From an uncultured Microbulbifer sp. (GTDB lineage Bacteria; Pseudomonadota; Gammaproteobacteria; Pseudomonadales; Cellvibrionaceae), in assembly GCF_913055755.1 (NCBI RefSeq), contig NZ_CAJXKH010000015.1:1-49025 (forward strand): DNA of 49,025 nucleotides, given 5' to 3'. Below the pieces are notes generated by a model, which saw nothing but the letters and a program-made list of their open reading frames with translations, ran no database searches and had not been told where the DNA came from. Every line of letters begins with the position of its first letter. The stretch's first letter is position 1. A program made the translations under genes and the position numbers. This document shows, piece by piece, positions 1 to 12,415 of the stretch.

Positions 1-21
1 CCGGCAGTGCCGGGGCTTTTT
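1..21 (+). terminator. Partial intrinsic terminator cut by the window edge
   Basis: A GC-rich stem (ccggc 1-5 / gccgg 9-13) with a 3-base loop is followed by ggc and a run of five T (17-21). The ggc at 14-16 probably pairs with bases left of the window, so the full hairpin starts outside. It would end a plus-strand gene that is not visible here. Confidence 0.5.
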
Positions 22-116
22 GGTTTTGGGGCTCTGTAACTGGCGCCCCGCCTTAACATCAAATAATTTCACTTTGCACCCAAAAGCAAATACGAAGTGT
101 AAAAATTCAATGCGAA

Positions 117-230
117 GGCCCTGATATCGGGTACAGCCTTGCGAGACCTTCTAAAACAGGGATGTTTTAGAAGAGCCCCCATGGATGGGTTCACGGCGTG
201 TCTCGCAAGGCAGTACCCGATAGCAGGGCC
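117..230. repeat. Composite inverted repeat, probable dispersed intergenic element
   Basis: Two 31-base arms (117-147 and 200-230) are reverse complements at 29 of 31 positions. Between them sits a perfect 11-bp stem (148-158 / 163-173, loop ggga) and a short segment with ccatggatgg. Just outside, 239-249 and 253-263 form another stem with one mismatch. The whole element lies in the noncoding 281 bp downstream of manB. It carries no T-run, so it is not a canonical terminator. Its shape suits a REP/MITE-like mobile intergenic repeat, but no second copy was found in this window. Confidence 0.6.
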
Positions 231-281
231 GCCACTGAGCTCCGCCACGAAGCGTGGCAGAGCCCACTACGAAATAAAAAT

Positions 282-1631
282 CTAGCCTCGAATCAGCCCC
301 AACAATTCCTCGGTCTTGGCCTTCATCAACGCCTCATCCCCACGGGATTCCACGTTGAGGCGCACCACCGGCTCGGTGTTGGACATGCGCAGGTTGAATC
401 GCCACTCGTCAAAAGCAACGCTCAGGCCGTCCACATGTTCGACGCTGTTGGCACCGGCCGCGTATTTTTCTTCCGCGGCTTTCAGCAGAGCTGCAGGATC
501 TTCCACCTTGGAGTTGATCTCGCCACTGCACGGGAAGGCCGCCATACGCTCGCCCACCAGCTGCGACAGGGATTTGCCGGAACGGCTCACCAGCTCCGCC
601 ACCAGCAGCCACGGAATCATGCCGCTGTCACAGTAGGCAAAATCGCGGAAATAGTGGTGTGCACTCATCTCGCCACCGTAGATGGCGTCTTCCTTGCGCA
701 TGCGCTCCTTGATGAACGCATGGCCGGTCTTGCTCTGCACCGGCTCACCGCCCGCTGCGCGCACAATGTCCTCGGTGTTCCAGGTCAGGCGCGGGTCGTG
801 TACCACCTTGGCACCCGGCTGCTTGAGCAGGAAAGCTTCCGCCAGCAGGCCGACCACATAGTAACCCTCGATAAAGTCACCGCTTTCATCGAAAAAGAAG
901 CAGCGGTCGAAATCGCCGTCCCAGGCGATACCGAAGTCCGCGCCGCTCTCACGCACCGCGGCCGCCGTGGACTCGCGGTTTTCCGGCAGGATCGGGTTGG
1001 GGATACCGTTGGGGAAACTGCCGTCCGGCTGGTGGTGCACGCGCACAAACTCAAACGGCAGGCTCGGCGCCAGCGCATCCACTACCGTACCGGCGCCACC
1101 GTTACCGGCGTTGACCACCAGCTTCAGCGGTTTCAGCGCGGAAACATCGACGTAGCCCAGCAGGTGCTGCACAAAGTCATCGCGATGGGCAAAGGTATGC
1201 AGCTCGCCGCGCTTTGCCACTGCGGCAAAATCGTTTTCTTCCGCCAGGCGCTTGATGTCCAGCAGGCCGGTATCGCCACTGATCGGGCGGGAGCCGGAAC
1301 GCACGAACTTCATGCCGTTGTAGTCCATGGGGTTGTGGCTCGCGGTCACACAGATACCGCCGTCGAAATCGCCGTGGAAGGTGGCGAAATAGATCTCTTC
1401 GGTGCCGCACTCGCCAATGTGATAAACGTCGGCGCCGGCATCGCGCAGGCCGTTGGCCAGCGCATCGGTCAGCTCGCCACTGGTAAGGCGAATGTCATGC
1501 CCCACCACCACGCGGCGGGCGTCCAGGAACTGGGCGAAGGCGCGGCCCACGCGGTAGGCCACATCGGTGTTCAGCTCGTCCGGCACGCGGCCGCGCAGGT
1601 CATAGGCCTTAAAACAGGTTAATTCGGTCAT
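282..1631 (-). CDS. manB: Phosphomannomutase/phosphoglucomutase
   Basis: A 449-residue alpha-D-phosphohexomutase that interconverts mannose-6-P and mannose-1-P (possibly the glucose phosphates too) in the cytoplasm, feeding GDP-mannose synthesis. Family signatures are all present: phosphoserine loop [13 protein letters not shown], metal-binding loop DGDFDR, sugar-selectivity loop [10 protein letters not shown] and C-terminal phosphate site [11 protein letters not shown]. Length fits ManB/CpsG (about 456). The frame is open 56 codons further upstream, but that part overlaps galU; the ATG giving [11 protein letters not shown] is the family start and lies 1 bp after the galU stop, so the two genes are co-transcribed. 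ManC, its pathway partner, is encoded 6 kb away. Confidence 0.9.
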   Translation of the reverse strand: MTELTCFKAYDLRGRVPDELNTDVAYRVGRAFAQFLDARRVVVGHDIRLTSGELTDALANGLRDAGADVYHIGECGTEEIYFATFHGDFDGGICVTASHNPMDYNGMKFVRSGSRPISGDTGLLDIKRLAEENDFAAVAKRGELHTFAHRDDFVQHLLGYVDVSALKPLKLVVNAGNGGAGTVVDALAPSLPFEFVRVHHQPDGSFPNGIPNPILPENRESTAAAVRESGADFGIAWDGDFDRCFFFDESGDFIEGYYVVGLLAEAFLLKQPGAKVVHDPRLTWNTEDIVRAAGGEPVQSKTGHAFIKERMRKEDAIYGGEMSAHHYFRDFAYCDSGMIPWLLVAELVSRSGKSLSQLVGERMAAFPCSGEINSKVEDPAALLKAAEEKYAAGANSVEHVDGLSVAFDEWRFNLRMSNTEPVVRLNVESRGDEALMKAKTEELLGLIRG

Positions 1632-1632
1632 C

Positions 1633-2469
1633 TCAGCCTTTCTCCCCCGGCAGATAGATATTTTCATAAACGTAATTGGTGGCTTCGACAAAGCCGTCGA
1701 CGGAACCGCAGTCGAAGCGGCGCCCCTTGAAGTTGTAGGCGAGCACACATCCGCGCTGGGCCTGGGCCAGCAGCGCATCGGTAATCTGTACCTCGCCATT
1801 CTTGCCCGGCGGCGTTTCCCGAATGAGGTCGAAGATATCCGGCGTCAGGATGTAGCGGCCGATGATGGCCATATTGCTCGGCGCGTCTGCCGCTGCCGGC
1901 TTCTCCACCATATTGGTCACCTGGTACAGGCCCGGCTTGATTTCGTTTCCGTCGATCACCCCAAACTTGTGAATCTGGTCTTGCGGCACCTCTTCTACCG
2001 CCACGATGCTGCAGCGGAACTGCTTGTACAGCTGCACCATCTGCCCCAGCACCCCCAGTTCATCATTGAGGCAAAGATCATCTGCAAGCACCACGCCAAA
2101 TGGTTCATCACCGATCAGGCGCTGTCCCTGCAAAATGGCGTCCCCCAGACCGCGCATTTCGCCCTGGCGGGTATAGGAAAAACTGGCTTCATTAATAACG
2201 GAGCGGACGCTGTCGAGATAGCGCTCCTTGCCGGTACCGGCGATCTGGTGCTCCAGCTCGAAGTTGGTATCGAAGTGATCCTCGATGGCGCGCTTGCCGC
2301 GCCCGGTGACAAAACCGATCTCGGTCAACCCTGCCTCGATGGCCTCTTCCACCCCGTACTGGACCAGCGGTTTGTTCACCAGCGGCAACATCTCCTTGGG
2401 CATGGCCTTGGTTGCCGGCAGGAACCGGGTGCCGTAGCCGGCAACCGGGAAAAGACATTTTTTGAGCAT
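1633..2469 (-). CDS. galU: UTP-glucose-1-phosphate uridylyltransferase
   Basis: A 278-residue nucleotidyltransferase making UDP-glucose from UTP and glucose-1-phosphate, a precursor for exopolysaccharide and LPS. The N-terminal pyrophosphorylase signature ([20 protein letters not shown]) and the downstream MVEKPA loop with its sugar-phosphate-binding Glu/Lys are intact. Length is slightly below E. coli GalU (302) and normal for proteobacterial homologues. A strong Shine-Dalgarno (gaggggg) precedes the ATG. It is the first gene of a galU-manB operon, divergent from fabA across 260 bp, and would supply the UDP-glucose used by the EPS locus. Confidence 0.93.
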   Translation of the reverse strand: MLKKCLFPVAGYGTRFLPATKAMPKEMLPLVNKPLVQYGVEEAIEAGLTEIGFVTGRGKRAIEDHFDTNFELEHQIAGTGKERYLDSVRSVINEASFSYTRQGEMRGLGDAILQGQRLIGDEPFGVVLADDLCLNDELGVLGQMVQLYKQFRCSIVAVEEVPQDQIHKFGVIDGNEIKPGLYQVTNMVEKPAAADAPSNMAIIGRYILTPDIFDLIRETPPGKNGEVQITDALLAQAQRGCVLAYNFKGRRFDCGSVDGFVEATNYVYENIYLPGEKG

Positions 2470-2663
2470 TAATCCCCCTCACTAAAAATATCTGTCGGGC
2501 GCTTTCCCGCGCCTTTGTCAGCAACTTATCACAATTCTGTGGCAAGAATCAGTCCAGCCCGGAGACCGCGGTATACCTGGTCCCGCGCCCTGATGACCAC
2601 TTCCGAAAAACTGGTCAAGGGTTATTTGAGACAAACGCAGTCACAAAAAGGTTTATGACTGAC

Positions 2664-2691
2664 TGGACAAGCTATGCTTAGCCCTTAGAAT
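2664..2691 (+). promoter_or_regulatory. Candidate sigma-70 promoter for fabAB
   Basis: TGGACA (2664-2669) and TAGAAT (2686-2691) are separated by 16 bp and each matches 5 of 6 consensus bases. The element lies 38 bp before the fabA ATG in the 260-bp galU-fabA divergent gap. It was found by eye only. Confidence 0.4.
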
Positions 2692-2729
2692 GCCGGCTCG
2701 TGTAAAGATTGCCCAGAATCGGGGACCCA

Positions 2730-3254
2730 ATGAGTAATTTCGTTCAAAAAAGCAGCTACACCCGTGAAGAACTCCTGGCCTGCAGCCGTGGAGAAATGTT
2801 CGGCCCGGGTAATGCCCAGCTGCCCGCCCCCAATATGCTGATGCTCGACCGCATCACCCATATTTCCAAGGACGGCGGAGAATTCGGCAAAGGGGAGCTG
2901 ATCGCAGAACTGGATATCACCCCCGACCTGTGGTTCTTCGAGTGCCACTTCCCCGGCGATCCGGTGATGCCGGGCTGTCTCGGCCTCGACGCCATGTGGC
3001 AGCTGCTGGGCTACTTCCTGGCCTGGAAAGGCAACCCCGGCCGCGGCCGCGCCCTGGGTTGTGGCGAGGTGAAGTTCACCGGCCAGATATTACCGACCGC
3101 GAAGAAAGTCACTTACCATATCCAAATGAGCCGCCTGGTCGAGCGCAAGCTGGTTATGGGCATCGGCAACGGTTCCGTAGCCGTGGACGGCCGCGAGATC
3201 TACACCGCCAAAGACCTGCGCGTAGGCCTGTTCACCCGCACCGACAACTTTTAA
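2730..3254 (+). CDS. fabA: 3-hydroxydecanoyl-ACP dehydratase/isomerase
   Basis: A 174-residue hotdog-fold enzyme that dehydrates 3-hydroxydecanoyl-ACP and isomerises the trans-2 to the cis-3 decenoyl product, the entry to anaerobic-type unsaturated fatty acid synthesis. The active-site His73 lies in [12 protein letters not shown] and Asp87 in GLDAMWQ. It aligns over the full length with E. coli FabA. The ATG at 2730 follows ggggacc and matches the family N-terminus; the upstream in-frame start was rejected. fabB follows after 71 bp, the usual gammaproteobacterial fabAB pair. Confidence 0.96.
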   Translation: MSNFVQKSSYTREELLACSRGEMFGPGNAQLPAPNMLMLDRITHISKDGGEFGKGELIAELDITPDLWFFECHFPGDPVMPGCLGLDAMWQLLGYFLAWKGNPGRGRALGCGEVKFTGQILPTAKKVTYHIQMSRLVERKLVMGIGNGSVAVDGREIYTAKDLRVGLFTRTDNF

Positions 3255-3325
3255 GCCGGTGGCGGGTCAAAACCGACCCACACAGAACAATAACAATCCA
3301 CTCGAAAGAATTACTGGAGTTTACT

Positions 3326-4549
3326 ATGCGCCGGGTAGTCATCACCGGAATGGGTATCACTTCCTGTATCGGTAACAACACCAAGGAAGTACTGTCTTCC
3401 TTGCAAACGGGCCGCAGCGGCATCCGTTATATGGATGAGTACGCCGAGCTGGGCCTGCGCAGCCAGGTTGCCGGGCTGGTCGATATCGATTTCAAAGAGC
3501 ACATCGACCGCAAGCACCTGCGCTTTATGGGTGACTCTGCCGCCTACGCGTATATCTCCATGGCCGAGGCCATCGAGATGGCAGGGCTGGAAGAGAGCGA
3601 CATTTCCAACCCGCGCACCGGGCTGGTGATGGGCTCCGGTGGCACGTCCACCACTGCGGTTATCGAAGCCGCCGAAATCCTGAAAACCAAGGGTGTGCGC
3701 CGGGTAGGCGCCTACCGGGTCCCGCAGACCATGAGCAGCACTGTATCCGCATGCCTGGCCACGCCGTTCAAGATCAAGGGTGTGAACTATTCCATCTCCT
3801 CCGCCTGCGCCACTTCGGCTCACTGCATTGGCAACGGTGCCGAACTGATCCAGATGGGCAAGCAGGACGTGGTATTTGCCGGCGGCGGCGAGGAGCTGGC
3901 GTGGAGCCTGACCCACCTGTTTGACGCCATGGGCGCGCTGTCCTCCAAGTACAACGACACCCCCACCAAGGCCTCCCGCCCCTACGACGCCAACCGCGAC
4001 GGCTTTGTGATCGCCGGCGGCGGTGGCTGTGTGGTGCTGGAAGAGTACGAACACGCCAAGGCCCGCGGTGCCAATATCATTGCCGAACTGGTGGGCTACG
4101 GCGCCACCTCCGACGGCTACGACATGGTTGCCCCCAGTGGTGAGGGCGCGGCGCGCTGCATGCAGCAGGCGCTGGCTGGTATGGACGGCAAGGGCCTGGA
4201 AGGCGGTGTCGACTACATCAACACCCACGGCACCTCCACACCGGTTGGTGATGTTGCAGAACTGCGCGCGATGAAGGAAGTATTCGGCGACAAGGTGCCG
4301 GCATTCGCCTCCACCAAGTCCCTCACCGGCCACTCCCTGGGCGCCGCCGGCGTACAGGAAGCCATCTACTCCCTGCTGATGATGCAGAACGGCTTTATCG
4401 CCGCCTCTGCCAATGTGGAAACCGTGGACGAGGCTGCCGAGGGCCTGGACCTGGTAACCGAGCTGCGGGAGACCGAAGTGCGCCGGGCGCTGTCCAACAG
4501 CTTCGGCTTCGGCGGCACCAATGCCAGCCTGATCTTCGACAAGATCTGA
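3326..4549 (+). CDS. fabB: Beta-ketoacyl-ACP synthase I
   Basis: A 407-residue condensing enzyme (E. coli FabB is 406) that elongates acyl-ACP and is needed with FabA for unsaturated fatty acids. The catalytic Cys is in [10 protein letters not shown] and the two His in [11 protein letters not shown] and [13 protein letters not shown]. The ATG at 3326 has a ggag box 7 bp upstream and gives the family start [10 protein letters not shown]. The frame is open far upstream inside fabA, but that part is a shadow. A strong terminator follows. Confidence 0.96.
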   Translation: MRRVVITGMGITSCIGNNTKEVLSSLQTGRSGIRYMDEYAELGLRSQVAGLVDIDFKEHIDRKHLRFMGDSAAYAYISMAEAIEMAGLEESDISNPRTGLVMGSGGTSTTAVIEAAEILKTKGVRRVGAYRVPQTMSSTVSACLATPFKIKGVNYSISSACATSAHCIGNGAELIQMGKQDVVFAGGGEELAWSLTHLFDAMGALSSKYNDTPTKASRPYDANRDGFVIAGGGGCVVLEEYEHAKARGANIIAELVGYGATSDGYDMVAPSGEGAARCMQQALAGMDGKGLEGGVDYINTHGTSTPVGDVAELRAMKEVFGDKVPAFASTKSLTGHSLGAAGVQEAIYSLLMMQNGFIAASANVETVDEAAEGLDLVTELRETEVRRALSNSFGFGGTNASLIFDKI

Positions 4550-4575
4550 AGCCCCGCCAGACGGCAGGACTGAAC

Positions 4576-4614
4576 AAAAAAAGGGCGAACCGGCCAACGG
4601 TTCGCCCTTTTTTT
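4576..4614. terminator. Bidirectional intrinsic terminator
   Basis: A perfect 9-bp stem (gggcgaacc 4583-4591 / ggttcgccc 4599-4607) with a 7-base loop is flanked by seven A and seven T. It can terminate fabB on the plus strand and the RmlD-like gene ending at 4645 on the minus strand. Confidence 0.92.
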
Positions 4615-4644
4615 GCTGAGTATTCGCTGCCGGCCTGCGCCGGA

Positions 4645-5499
4645 CTAATCCGCCTTCTGCAGCCGTTCCAGCCACAGCTCCACCTGCCGGGTCAGGCCCT
4701 GGCGCCAGCTGCGCTGCTGAATACCGAAGACGTCCCGCAGTTTGGTGCAACTGAGAACTGCGGAGCGGTCGGTGGACTGCGACGCCTCGCCGGCCTCCGC
4801 CAGTGGCTGTATATCTGCGGCAAAATCCTCCCCGTACAGGGACTTCACCCGATCCAGAACTTCGCTGCCAAATTCCAGCGCGGTACAGGTGTCTGCCGAT
4901 CCGTAGTGGTACAGCCCGTTTCGGGGTGCGCCGCTGGCCAGTTGCTGGGCAACGGCGGTGGCCACGCGCACCAGGTCGGCAACCGTGGTGGGGTTGCCGC
5001 GGCTGAGGTTGTCCAGTGACACCGGCCTGTTGGCCAGCAGAGCGGCAACCACCCGCCCCAGCAGTGCGTGCTCGTTGCGATCGACCAGCCAGCCGAGGCG
5101 CAGGGTGCTCACATTTTCCGCTCCGGACAGCAGCGCCTCACAGGCCTGCCAATCCTTGCCAGCGCGGGAATCGGGCGCAGGAGTCTCCTCTTCATCGATT
5201 TTCTTGCGCCCACCGCCGGCAAATACCCGGTAGGAAGAGAGGTGTAGCAGCGCGCCGTAGGGTAGCGCCGGCAGCGCCTCGCAGATGGCCCGCGCCCGCG
5301 GCATGTTGGCGCTGCCACCACAGGCGGCAGCGTTGATCAGCAGAGTGCCCTCGCGCAGCTGGTCGAGCTGGTCATCCGCGAGCAGCTGCACGCGGAATCC
5401 GACCTTCTGCAGGCCTTTCTGCAGCGCGCTGTCGATGGCGTTACCGGCACCGATCAGCGCGACGGAGTCCGGCTGGTAGCCGGTGTGATGCATGGGCAT
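4645..5499 (-). CDS. RmlD-like NAD(P)-dependent sugar nucleotide-binding protein
   Basis: A 284-residue Rossmann-fold protein of the extended SDR/RmlD (dTDP-4-dehydrorhamnose reductase-like) group. A degenerate nucleotide-binding motif (ALIGAGNAIDSAL) lies near residue 14, INAAA near 55, a Ser/Tyr region (LLHLSSYRVFAGG) near 88, and substrate-binding DNLSRGNPTTVADL in the C-terminal half. Tyr of SSYRVF could be catalytic, but the usual YxxxK spacing is not obvious. Substrate unknown. The ATG at 5493 is an alternative start. It lies 13 bp downstream of ssb and is probably co-transcribed. Confidence 0.75.
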   Translation of the reverse strand: MPMHHTGYQPDSVALIGAGNAIDSALQKGLQKVGFRVQLLADDQLDQLREGTLLINAAACGGSANMPRARAICEALPALPYGALLHLSSYRVFAGGGRKKIDEEETPAPDSRAGKDWQACEALLSGAENVSTLRLGWLVDRNEHALLGRVVAALLANRPVSLDNLSRGNPTTVADLVRVATAVAQQLASGAPRNGLYHYGSADTCTALEFGSEVLDRVKSLYGEDFAADIQPLAEAGEASQSTDRSAVLSCTKLRDVFGIQQRSWRQGLTRQVELWLERLQKAD

Positions 5500-5512
5500 T
5501 GGCGCGCTTCAA

Positions 5513-6073
5513 TCAGAACGGAATGTCGTCGTCGAAGCTGTTGTCAAAACCACCTGCCGGCGGCTGTTTGGAAGGCTGACCCTGCGGCTGTTGCTGCTGC
5601 GAAGGTGCCATCGGTGACGGCGCCGAGCGCCCCTGGGAAAACTCGTCCTGGTAGCCCTGGTTGTAGCCGCCCTGGCCACCGCCCTGCTGCTGGCCGTAGC
5701 CACCACCCTGGTTCTGCTGGAAACCACCCTCACCGCGGCTATCCAGCATCTGCATTTCGCTGGCAACAATCTCGGTGGTGTAGCGATCCTGGCCGGAATT
5801 CTTGTCCTGCCACTTGCGGGTGCGCAGGGAGCCTTCCAGGTACACCTTGCTGCCCTTGCGCAGGTATTCGCCGGCAATCTCCGCCAGGCGGTTGAAGAAC
5901 ACTACCCGGTGCCACTCGGTGCGCTCCTGCTGCTGGCCGGTCTGCTTGTCCTTCCAGGTCTCCGAAGTCGCCAGGGTGACATTGGTAACCGCGCCGCCAC
6001 TGGGCATGTAGCGGGTTTCGGGGTCACCCCCCAGGTTGCCAATCAGAATTACTTTGTTCACGCCCCTGGCCAT
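5513..6073 (-). CDS. ssb: Single-stranded DNA-binding protein
   Basis: A 186-residue SSB. The N-terminal OB fold ([19 protein letters not shown] to about residue 112) binds ssDNA as a tetramer. It is followed by a Gly/Gln-rich disordered linker with [14 protein letters not shown] and the acidic DDDIPF tail that docks partner repair and replication proteins. The gene sits between the MFS gene and the RmlD-like gene, near uvrA, as in pseudomonads. No LexA box was found upstream by eye. Confidence 0.97.
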   Translation of the reverse strand: MARGVNKVILIGNLGGDPETRYMPSGGAVTNVTLATSETWKDKQTGQQQERTEWHRVVFFNRLAEIAGEYLRKGSKVYLEGSLRTRKWQDKNSGQDRYTTEIVASEMQMLDSRGEGGFQQNQGGGYGQQQGGGQGGYNQGYQDEFSQGRSAPSPMAPSQQQQPQGQPSKQPPAGGFDNSFDDDIPF

Positions 6074-6185
6074 ACGCCTCTCCTCTCGATCTGCCCGCAG
6101 CGGGCAACAATGTGCAAATTCAAAACAGTTTCAGACAACGACACAGCGGGCCAGCCCGGGAAAGCTGCCCACTGCCAACGGTGTA

Positions 6186-6213
6186 TTTATATCCAGCAGC
6201 ATACCGCATTCAA
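6186..6213 (-). promoter_or_regulatory. Candidate sigma-70 promoter for ssb
   Basis: Read on the minus strand, TTGAAT and TATAAA are 16 bp apart, about 110 bp before the ssb ATG and just past the end of the MFS gene. Found by eye only. Confidence 0.35.
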
Positions 6214-6241
6214 CCGACAGCCGTCACCGCTTACGCAGCAG

Positions 6242-7414
6242 TCATACGCCGGTGACCGGCATGTAGCTGTTGCGCATGCGCCACCACAGCAGGGACCACA
6301 GCAGAAGGACAAAAAGTCCCAGGGTAGCGACACCCCCGGCACCGCCAAGGCCGAACACCAGGCCACCGAGGCTGCCCCCGGCAAAAGCGCCGAGAAACTG
6401 CAGGGTCGCGTAGAGCCCGGTGGCGGCGCCGCGGCACTCCGCGGGCGCTACCCGGGTGAGCTGTGCCGGCAACAGGGCTTCCAGCAGGTTGAACGCGAGG
6501 AAAAACACCCCCAGGCAAACCACCACCCAGGTCCCGTGTACCTGGGGCATCAGCGCTACGCCGCCAAATACCAGCCCCAGTAGCGCCAGGCGCATGGCCG
6601 CGGGAACCTGCTGGCGCTTTTCCGCCATCCGCATCAGCGGCAACATCACGATAAACGCCCCCAGCATCAGCGGTGCGTACAGCTTCCAGTGCTGCTCGCT
6701 GGCGAGATTCAGCTCGTCCACCAACAGCCGCGGCAGCGGTACAAACAGCATGGTGAGCAGCAGGTGCAGGAAAAAGACCCCGCCGACGAGGCGCCAGACC
6801 GGGCCCTGCCCCAGCAGTTTGCGGAAATCCCCCGGCCGCGGCGCATGGCGCCTGGCCGCCTCGGGATTGGGCACCAGTCGCCACACCAGCAACATTCCCA
6901 CCAGTGCTAGCAGTGCGGTCAGCCAGAAGATCGCCGACAGGCCGCCGGCCGCCGCCACCAGCGGCCCCAGTACCACCGCCAGCACAAAGGCCACGCCGAT
7001 GGATGCGCCGATAATGGCCATGGCCTTGCCCCGGTTCTCGTCCCGGGTCAGGTCCGCCACCAGCGCCATGGTGGCCGCGGCAATGGCGCCCGCGCCCTGC
7101 AGAATACGCCCCGCGATCAGGCCGTAGACCGAGTCGGTCAGCGCCGCCACCAGGCTGCCGCAGGCAAATACCGCCAGCCCCAGGAAAATCACCGGCTTGC
7201 GTCCCCAGCGGTCACTCAGGGTGCCGAGGGGGATCTGCAGTATCGCCTGGCTCAGGCCGTAGGCACCCAGCGCCAACCCCAGCAGGGCCGGGGTACTGCC
7301 CCGGTAATCGGCGCCGTATAGCGACAGCACCGGCAACACCATAAACAGGCCCAGCATGCGGAAGACGTAAAGGGAGGCGAGGCCGGCGAGAGCGCGGCGT
7401 TCTGTGGGGTTCAT
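6242..7414 (-). CDS. MFS transporter
   Basis: A 390-residue inner-membrane carrier with about 12 hydrophobic segments and the MFS motif A in the loop after TM2 (GTLSDRWGRKP, about residues 64-74). Motif C-like Gly/Pro-rich TM5 (VLAVVLGPLVAAAGG) suggests a drug:H+ antiporter-like exporter. Substrate unknown. The position between uvrA and ssb is conserved in pseudomonads (PA4233 in P. aeruginosa), which favours a housekeeping efflux role over a part in the polysaccharide cluster. Confidence 0.88.
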   Translation of the reverse strand: MNPTERRALAGLASLYVFRMLGLFMVLPVLSLYGADYRGSTPALLGLALGAYGLSQAILQIPLGTLSDRWGRKPVIFLGLAVFACGSLVAALTDSVYGLIAGRILQGAGAIAAATMALVADLTRDENRGKAMAIIGASIGVAFVLAVVLGPLVAAAGGLSAIFWLTALLALVGMLLVWRLVPNPEAARRHAPRPGDFRKLLGQGPVWRLVGGVFFLHLLLTMLFVPLPRLLVDELNLASEQHWKLYAPLMLGAFIVMLPLMRMAEKRQQVPAAMRLALLGLVFGGVALMPQVHGTWVVVCLGVFFLAFNLLEALLPAQLTRVAPAECRGAATGLYATLQFLGAFAGGSLGGLVFGLGGAGGVATLGLFVLLLWSLLWWRMRNSYMPVTGV

Positions 7415-7493
7415 GCAGAAATTCCGGACACAGGGAAAAACAGGCGCGCATTGTAGCAGCCATGGCCGCGGAGATTGATCCCCCGCCGCCCAA

Positions 7494-7522
7494 TGGCCAG
7501 ATAGCCTGTCGCTATATGGCCA
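7494..7522. other. Intergenic stem-loop between manC and the MFS gene
   Basis: Arms 7494-7505 and 7511-7522 (tggccagatagc / gctatatggcca) pair at 11 of 12 positions around a 5-base loop. It lies just downstream of manC on the minus strand and has no T-run, so it may be an attenuator or mRNA-stabilising hairpin rather than a simple terminator. Confidence 0.5.
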
Positions 7523-7541
7523 CCGCGGTCAATTGCGCCCG

Positions 7542-8945
7542 TCACTCTCGCCCGTATTGGTCCTCGAAACGGACGATATCGTCCTCGCCCAAGTAACTGC
7601 CGGACTGCACCTCGATCAGCTCCAGCGGGATGGTGCCGGGGTTTTCCAGCCGGTGCACCACCCCCAGGGGAATGTAGGTGGACTCGTTTTCGGTCAGTAA
7701 CAGCTTGTCGTCACCCCGGGTCACCATGGCGGTGCCCCGCACCACGATCCAGTGCTCGGCGCGGTGGTGATGCATCTGCAGCGACAGCTGGCAGCCGGGC
7801 TTGACCACGATGCGCTTGACCTGAAAGCGGGGCCCGCCGTCGATGGAGTCGTAGTAACCCCAGGGGCGGAATACCTTGCGGTGATTCTCCGCCTCGCTGC
7901 GCCGGTCCTGTTTCAGTCGCTGCACCAGGGTTTTGACTTCCTGCACGCGGTTCTTGTGCGCCACCATCAGCGCATCGTCGGTGTCCACCACCACCAGGTC
8001 CTGCACACCGAGAATGCCCACAAGGCGATCGCTCCCGTGCACCAGGCAGCCGGAGGCATCCTCTGCGAGTACGTCGCCCCGCAGCAGATTGTCGTTGCCA
8101 TCCCGCTCTGCCAGCTCCCACAGTGCCGACCAGGAGCCCACATCACTCCACCCCGCCTGCATGGGCACCACGGCAGCGGACTCGGTGCGCTCCATCACCG
8201 CGTAGTCCACCGAATCCGACGGGCAGTTGGCGAAGGCCGCGGCGTCGATGCGGGTGAAATCCAGGTCCCGCGCGGCGCCGGCCATGGCGGCGCGGCAGGC
8301 TTCCAGTATCTCTGGCCGCTGCTGCCCCAGTTCCTCCAGGTAGCGGGTGGCGCGGAACAGGAACATGCCGCTGTTCCAGTTGTACTCGCCGCTGGCGAGA
8401 TAGCCCTCGGCGGTGGCGAGATCCGGCTTCTCCACGAACTCCGCCACTTGCCAGCCTCCCGCCACCGGCTCGCCACTGCGGATATAGCCGTAGCCGGTTT
8501 CCGCACTGGTGGGCACTATGCCGAAGGTCACCAGGTGACCGTCTTCCGCCAGCGCCCGCGCAGCCTGCACCGACTGCCGGAAGGCCGCGGCATCCGCCAC
8601 CACGTGATCCGCCGGCAGCACCAGCAACAGCGGGTCCTCGCCAGACTCGGTGGCAGCCAGCGCCGCCAGCGCGATGGCCGGTGCAGTATTGCGCGCGCAA
8701 GGCTCCAGCAGGATCGACTGCGCGGCGCGATCTATCTCCAGCAGCTGCTCGGCGGCGGCAAAGCGGTGGTTCTCGTTGCACACCAGGATCGGCGCCTGCA
8801 CACCGTCCAGGCCGTCGAGGCGCCGGGCAGTGGCCTGCAGCATGGTGTCGCTGCCCGCCAGGGACAGGAACTGCTTGGGGTAGGCCTCGCGGGACAGCGG
8901 CCACAGGCGTGAGCCGCTACCGCCGCAGAGAATGACAGGAATCAT
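7542..8945 (-). CDS. manC: Mannose-1-phosphate guanylyltransferase / mannose-6-phosphate isomerase
   Basis: A bifunctional type II enzyme of 467 residues. The N-terminal nucleotidyltransferase domain carries the pyrophosphorylase signature [20 protein letters not shown] and FVEKP; the C-terminal cupin has the zinc-binding [10 protein letters not shown] motif of phosphomannose isomerase. It makes GDP-mannose from mannose-1-P and can form mannose-6-P from fructose-6-P. The frame extends to 9158, but aagga sits 10 bp before the ATG at 8945, giving the family start MIPVILCGG; the ATG at 8954 lies too close to that box. It is divergent from uvrA. Together with ManB it completes GDP-mannose supply. 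Confidence 0.92.
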   Translation of the reverse strand: MIPVILCGGSGSRLWPLSREAYPKQFLSLAGSDTMLQATARRLDGLDGVQAPILVCNENHRFAAAEQLLEIDRAAQSILLEPCARNTAPAIALAALAATESGEDPLLLVLPADHVVADAAAFRQSVQAARALAEDGHLVTFGIVPTSAETGYGYIRSGEPVAGGWQVAEFVEKPDLATAEGYLASGEYNWNSGMFLFRATRYLEELGQQRPEILEACRAAMAGAARDLDFTRIDAAAFANCPSDSVDYAVMERTESAAVVPMQAGWSDVGSWSALWELAERDGNDNLLRGDVLAEDASGCLVHGSDRLVGILGVQDLVVVDTDDALMVAHKNRVQEVKTLVQRLKQDRRSEAENHRKVFRPWGYYDSIDGGPRFQVKRIVVKPGCQLSLQMHHHRAEHWIVVRGTAMVTRGDDKLLLTENESTYIPLGVVHRLENPGTIPLELIEVQSGSYLGEDDIVRFEDQYGRE

Positions 8946-8985
8946 GTTTTCCATATCCTTAGCGGAATATTCAGTTGTGCAGATT

Positions 8986-9013
8986 TTGGCACACTCCCCA
9001 GCCGGATTATACT
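8986..9013 (+). promoter_or_regulatory. Candidate sigma-70 promoter for uvrA
   Basis: TTGGCA and TATACT are 16 bp apart (each 5 of 6 to consensus), about 110 bp before the uvrA GTG in the manC-uvrA divergent gap. No LexA box (CTGT-N8-ACAG) is apparent nearby, although uvrA is SOS-controlled in E. coli. Confidence 0.45.
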
Positions 9014-9056
9014 TGACCGTTTTCGTCCGCCCGGTTCGCCGCGGCACCAAATCTGA

Positions 9057-9099
9057 CATCAAGCCTGACAGCAAACCTGGCAGCAAACCTGGCAGCAGG
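9057..9099. repeat. 12-bp tandem repeat in the uvrA leader
   Basis: Two perfect copies of cagcaaacctgg (9069-9080 and 9081-9092) are preceded by a 9/12 copy (9057-9068) and followed by a partial copy. The array lies between the candidate uvrA promoter and its GTG. No function is known. Confidence 0.7.
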
Positions 9100-9122
9100 C
9101 CCGTCACAATACAGGACAGCGT

Positions 9123-11957
<2,835 letters not shown>

Positions 11958-11964
11958 CTCTGCT

Positions 11965-11991
11965 CCGCCCCTCCCCCACAGGAAGGGGCGG
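11965..11991 (+). terminator. Possible uvrA terminator
   Basis: An 8-bp stem (ccgcccct 11965-11972 / aggggcgg 11984-11991) starts 7 bp after the uvrA stop and is followed by only three T. An overlapping alternative pairing (ggcgg / ccgcc) exists. Weak as an intrinsic terminator. Confidence 0.4.
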
Positions 11992-12415
11992 TTTAACCGC
12001 CGGCCCCTCCTGCAACCCGGCTATTTATCTAAGATTTTCTCCCTCGCATTTTTTCACACTTGACCTCTCTCCCAGTATTTCCCGCCCGCGGCAATTTTTC
12101 AGTCGCAAATGTCGTAGAAAAATTCATCCACCGGCCCTCCCCACTAGCGCCGCGGACATCCAACAATAATTGGCCTTACATTCATCCCAATACCCGGCCA
12201 AATCGTCGCGAAAACCTATAATTTCTGGGGCACGCCGGACCTGAACCAGATGTAACGTCGATTGCGCCGTCATAAGCAGTATAAAGCGCCGAATCATCCA
12301 CAGGGATCCATTACAGGACCACAGCGACGCGCATTATTACCGGCGTTTTCACCCGTCAATCCGCTTTTTATAAAAAGTTCGTAACAGTATCAAAAAGTTA
12401 GGAAGCCCCGTCGAC
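11992..12415 (+). other. Noncoding leader upstream of the NRPS operon
   Basis: 424 bp without a credible gene on either strand. It must hold the promoter of the methyltransferase-NRPS-GNAT operon. A perfect TATAAT is present at 12217-12222 but has no recognisable -35 partner. Base composition shifts to more A/T just before the start (tttttataaaaagttc around 12366). No JUMPstart/ops element was seen. Confidence 0.55.

Noticed and set aside
2609..2616. AACTGGTC half-site resembling a FadR operator upstream of fabA
   Set aside because: Only one half matches; the other half (aagggttat) does not, and position relative to the candidate promoter is not convincing.
3311..4750. 479-codon open frame antisense to fabB
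   Set aside because: Gly/Ala/Val-rich shadow frame over a well-conserved gene; same for 198-1622 opposite manB and 7752-8912 opposite manC.
8955..9122. LexA (SOS) box for uvrA
   Set aside because: No CTGT-N8-ACAG sequence found in the gap by eye.
12217..12222. Perfect TATAAT upstream of the NRPS operon
   Set aside because: No acceptable -35 at 16-18 bp; kept only as a remark in the leader entry.
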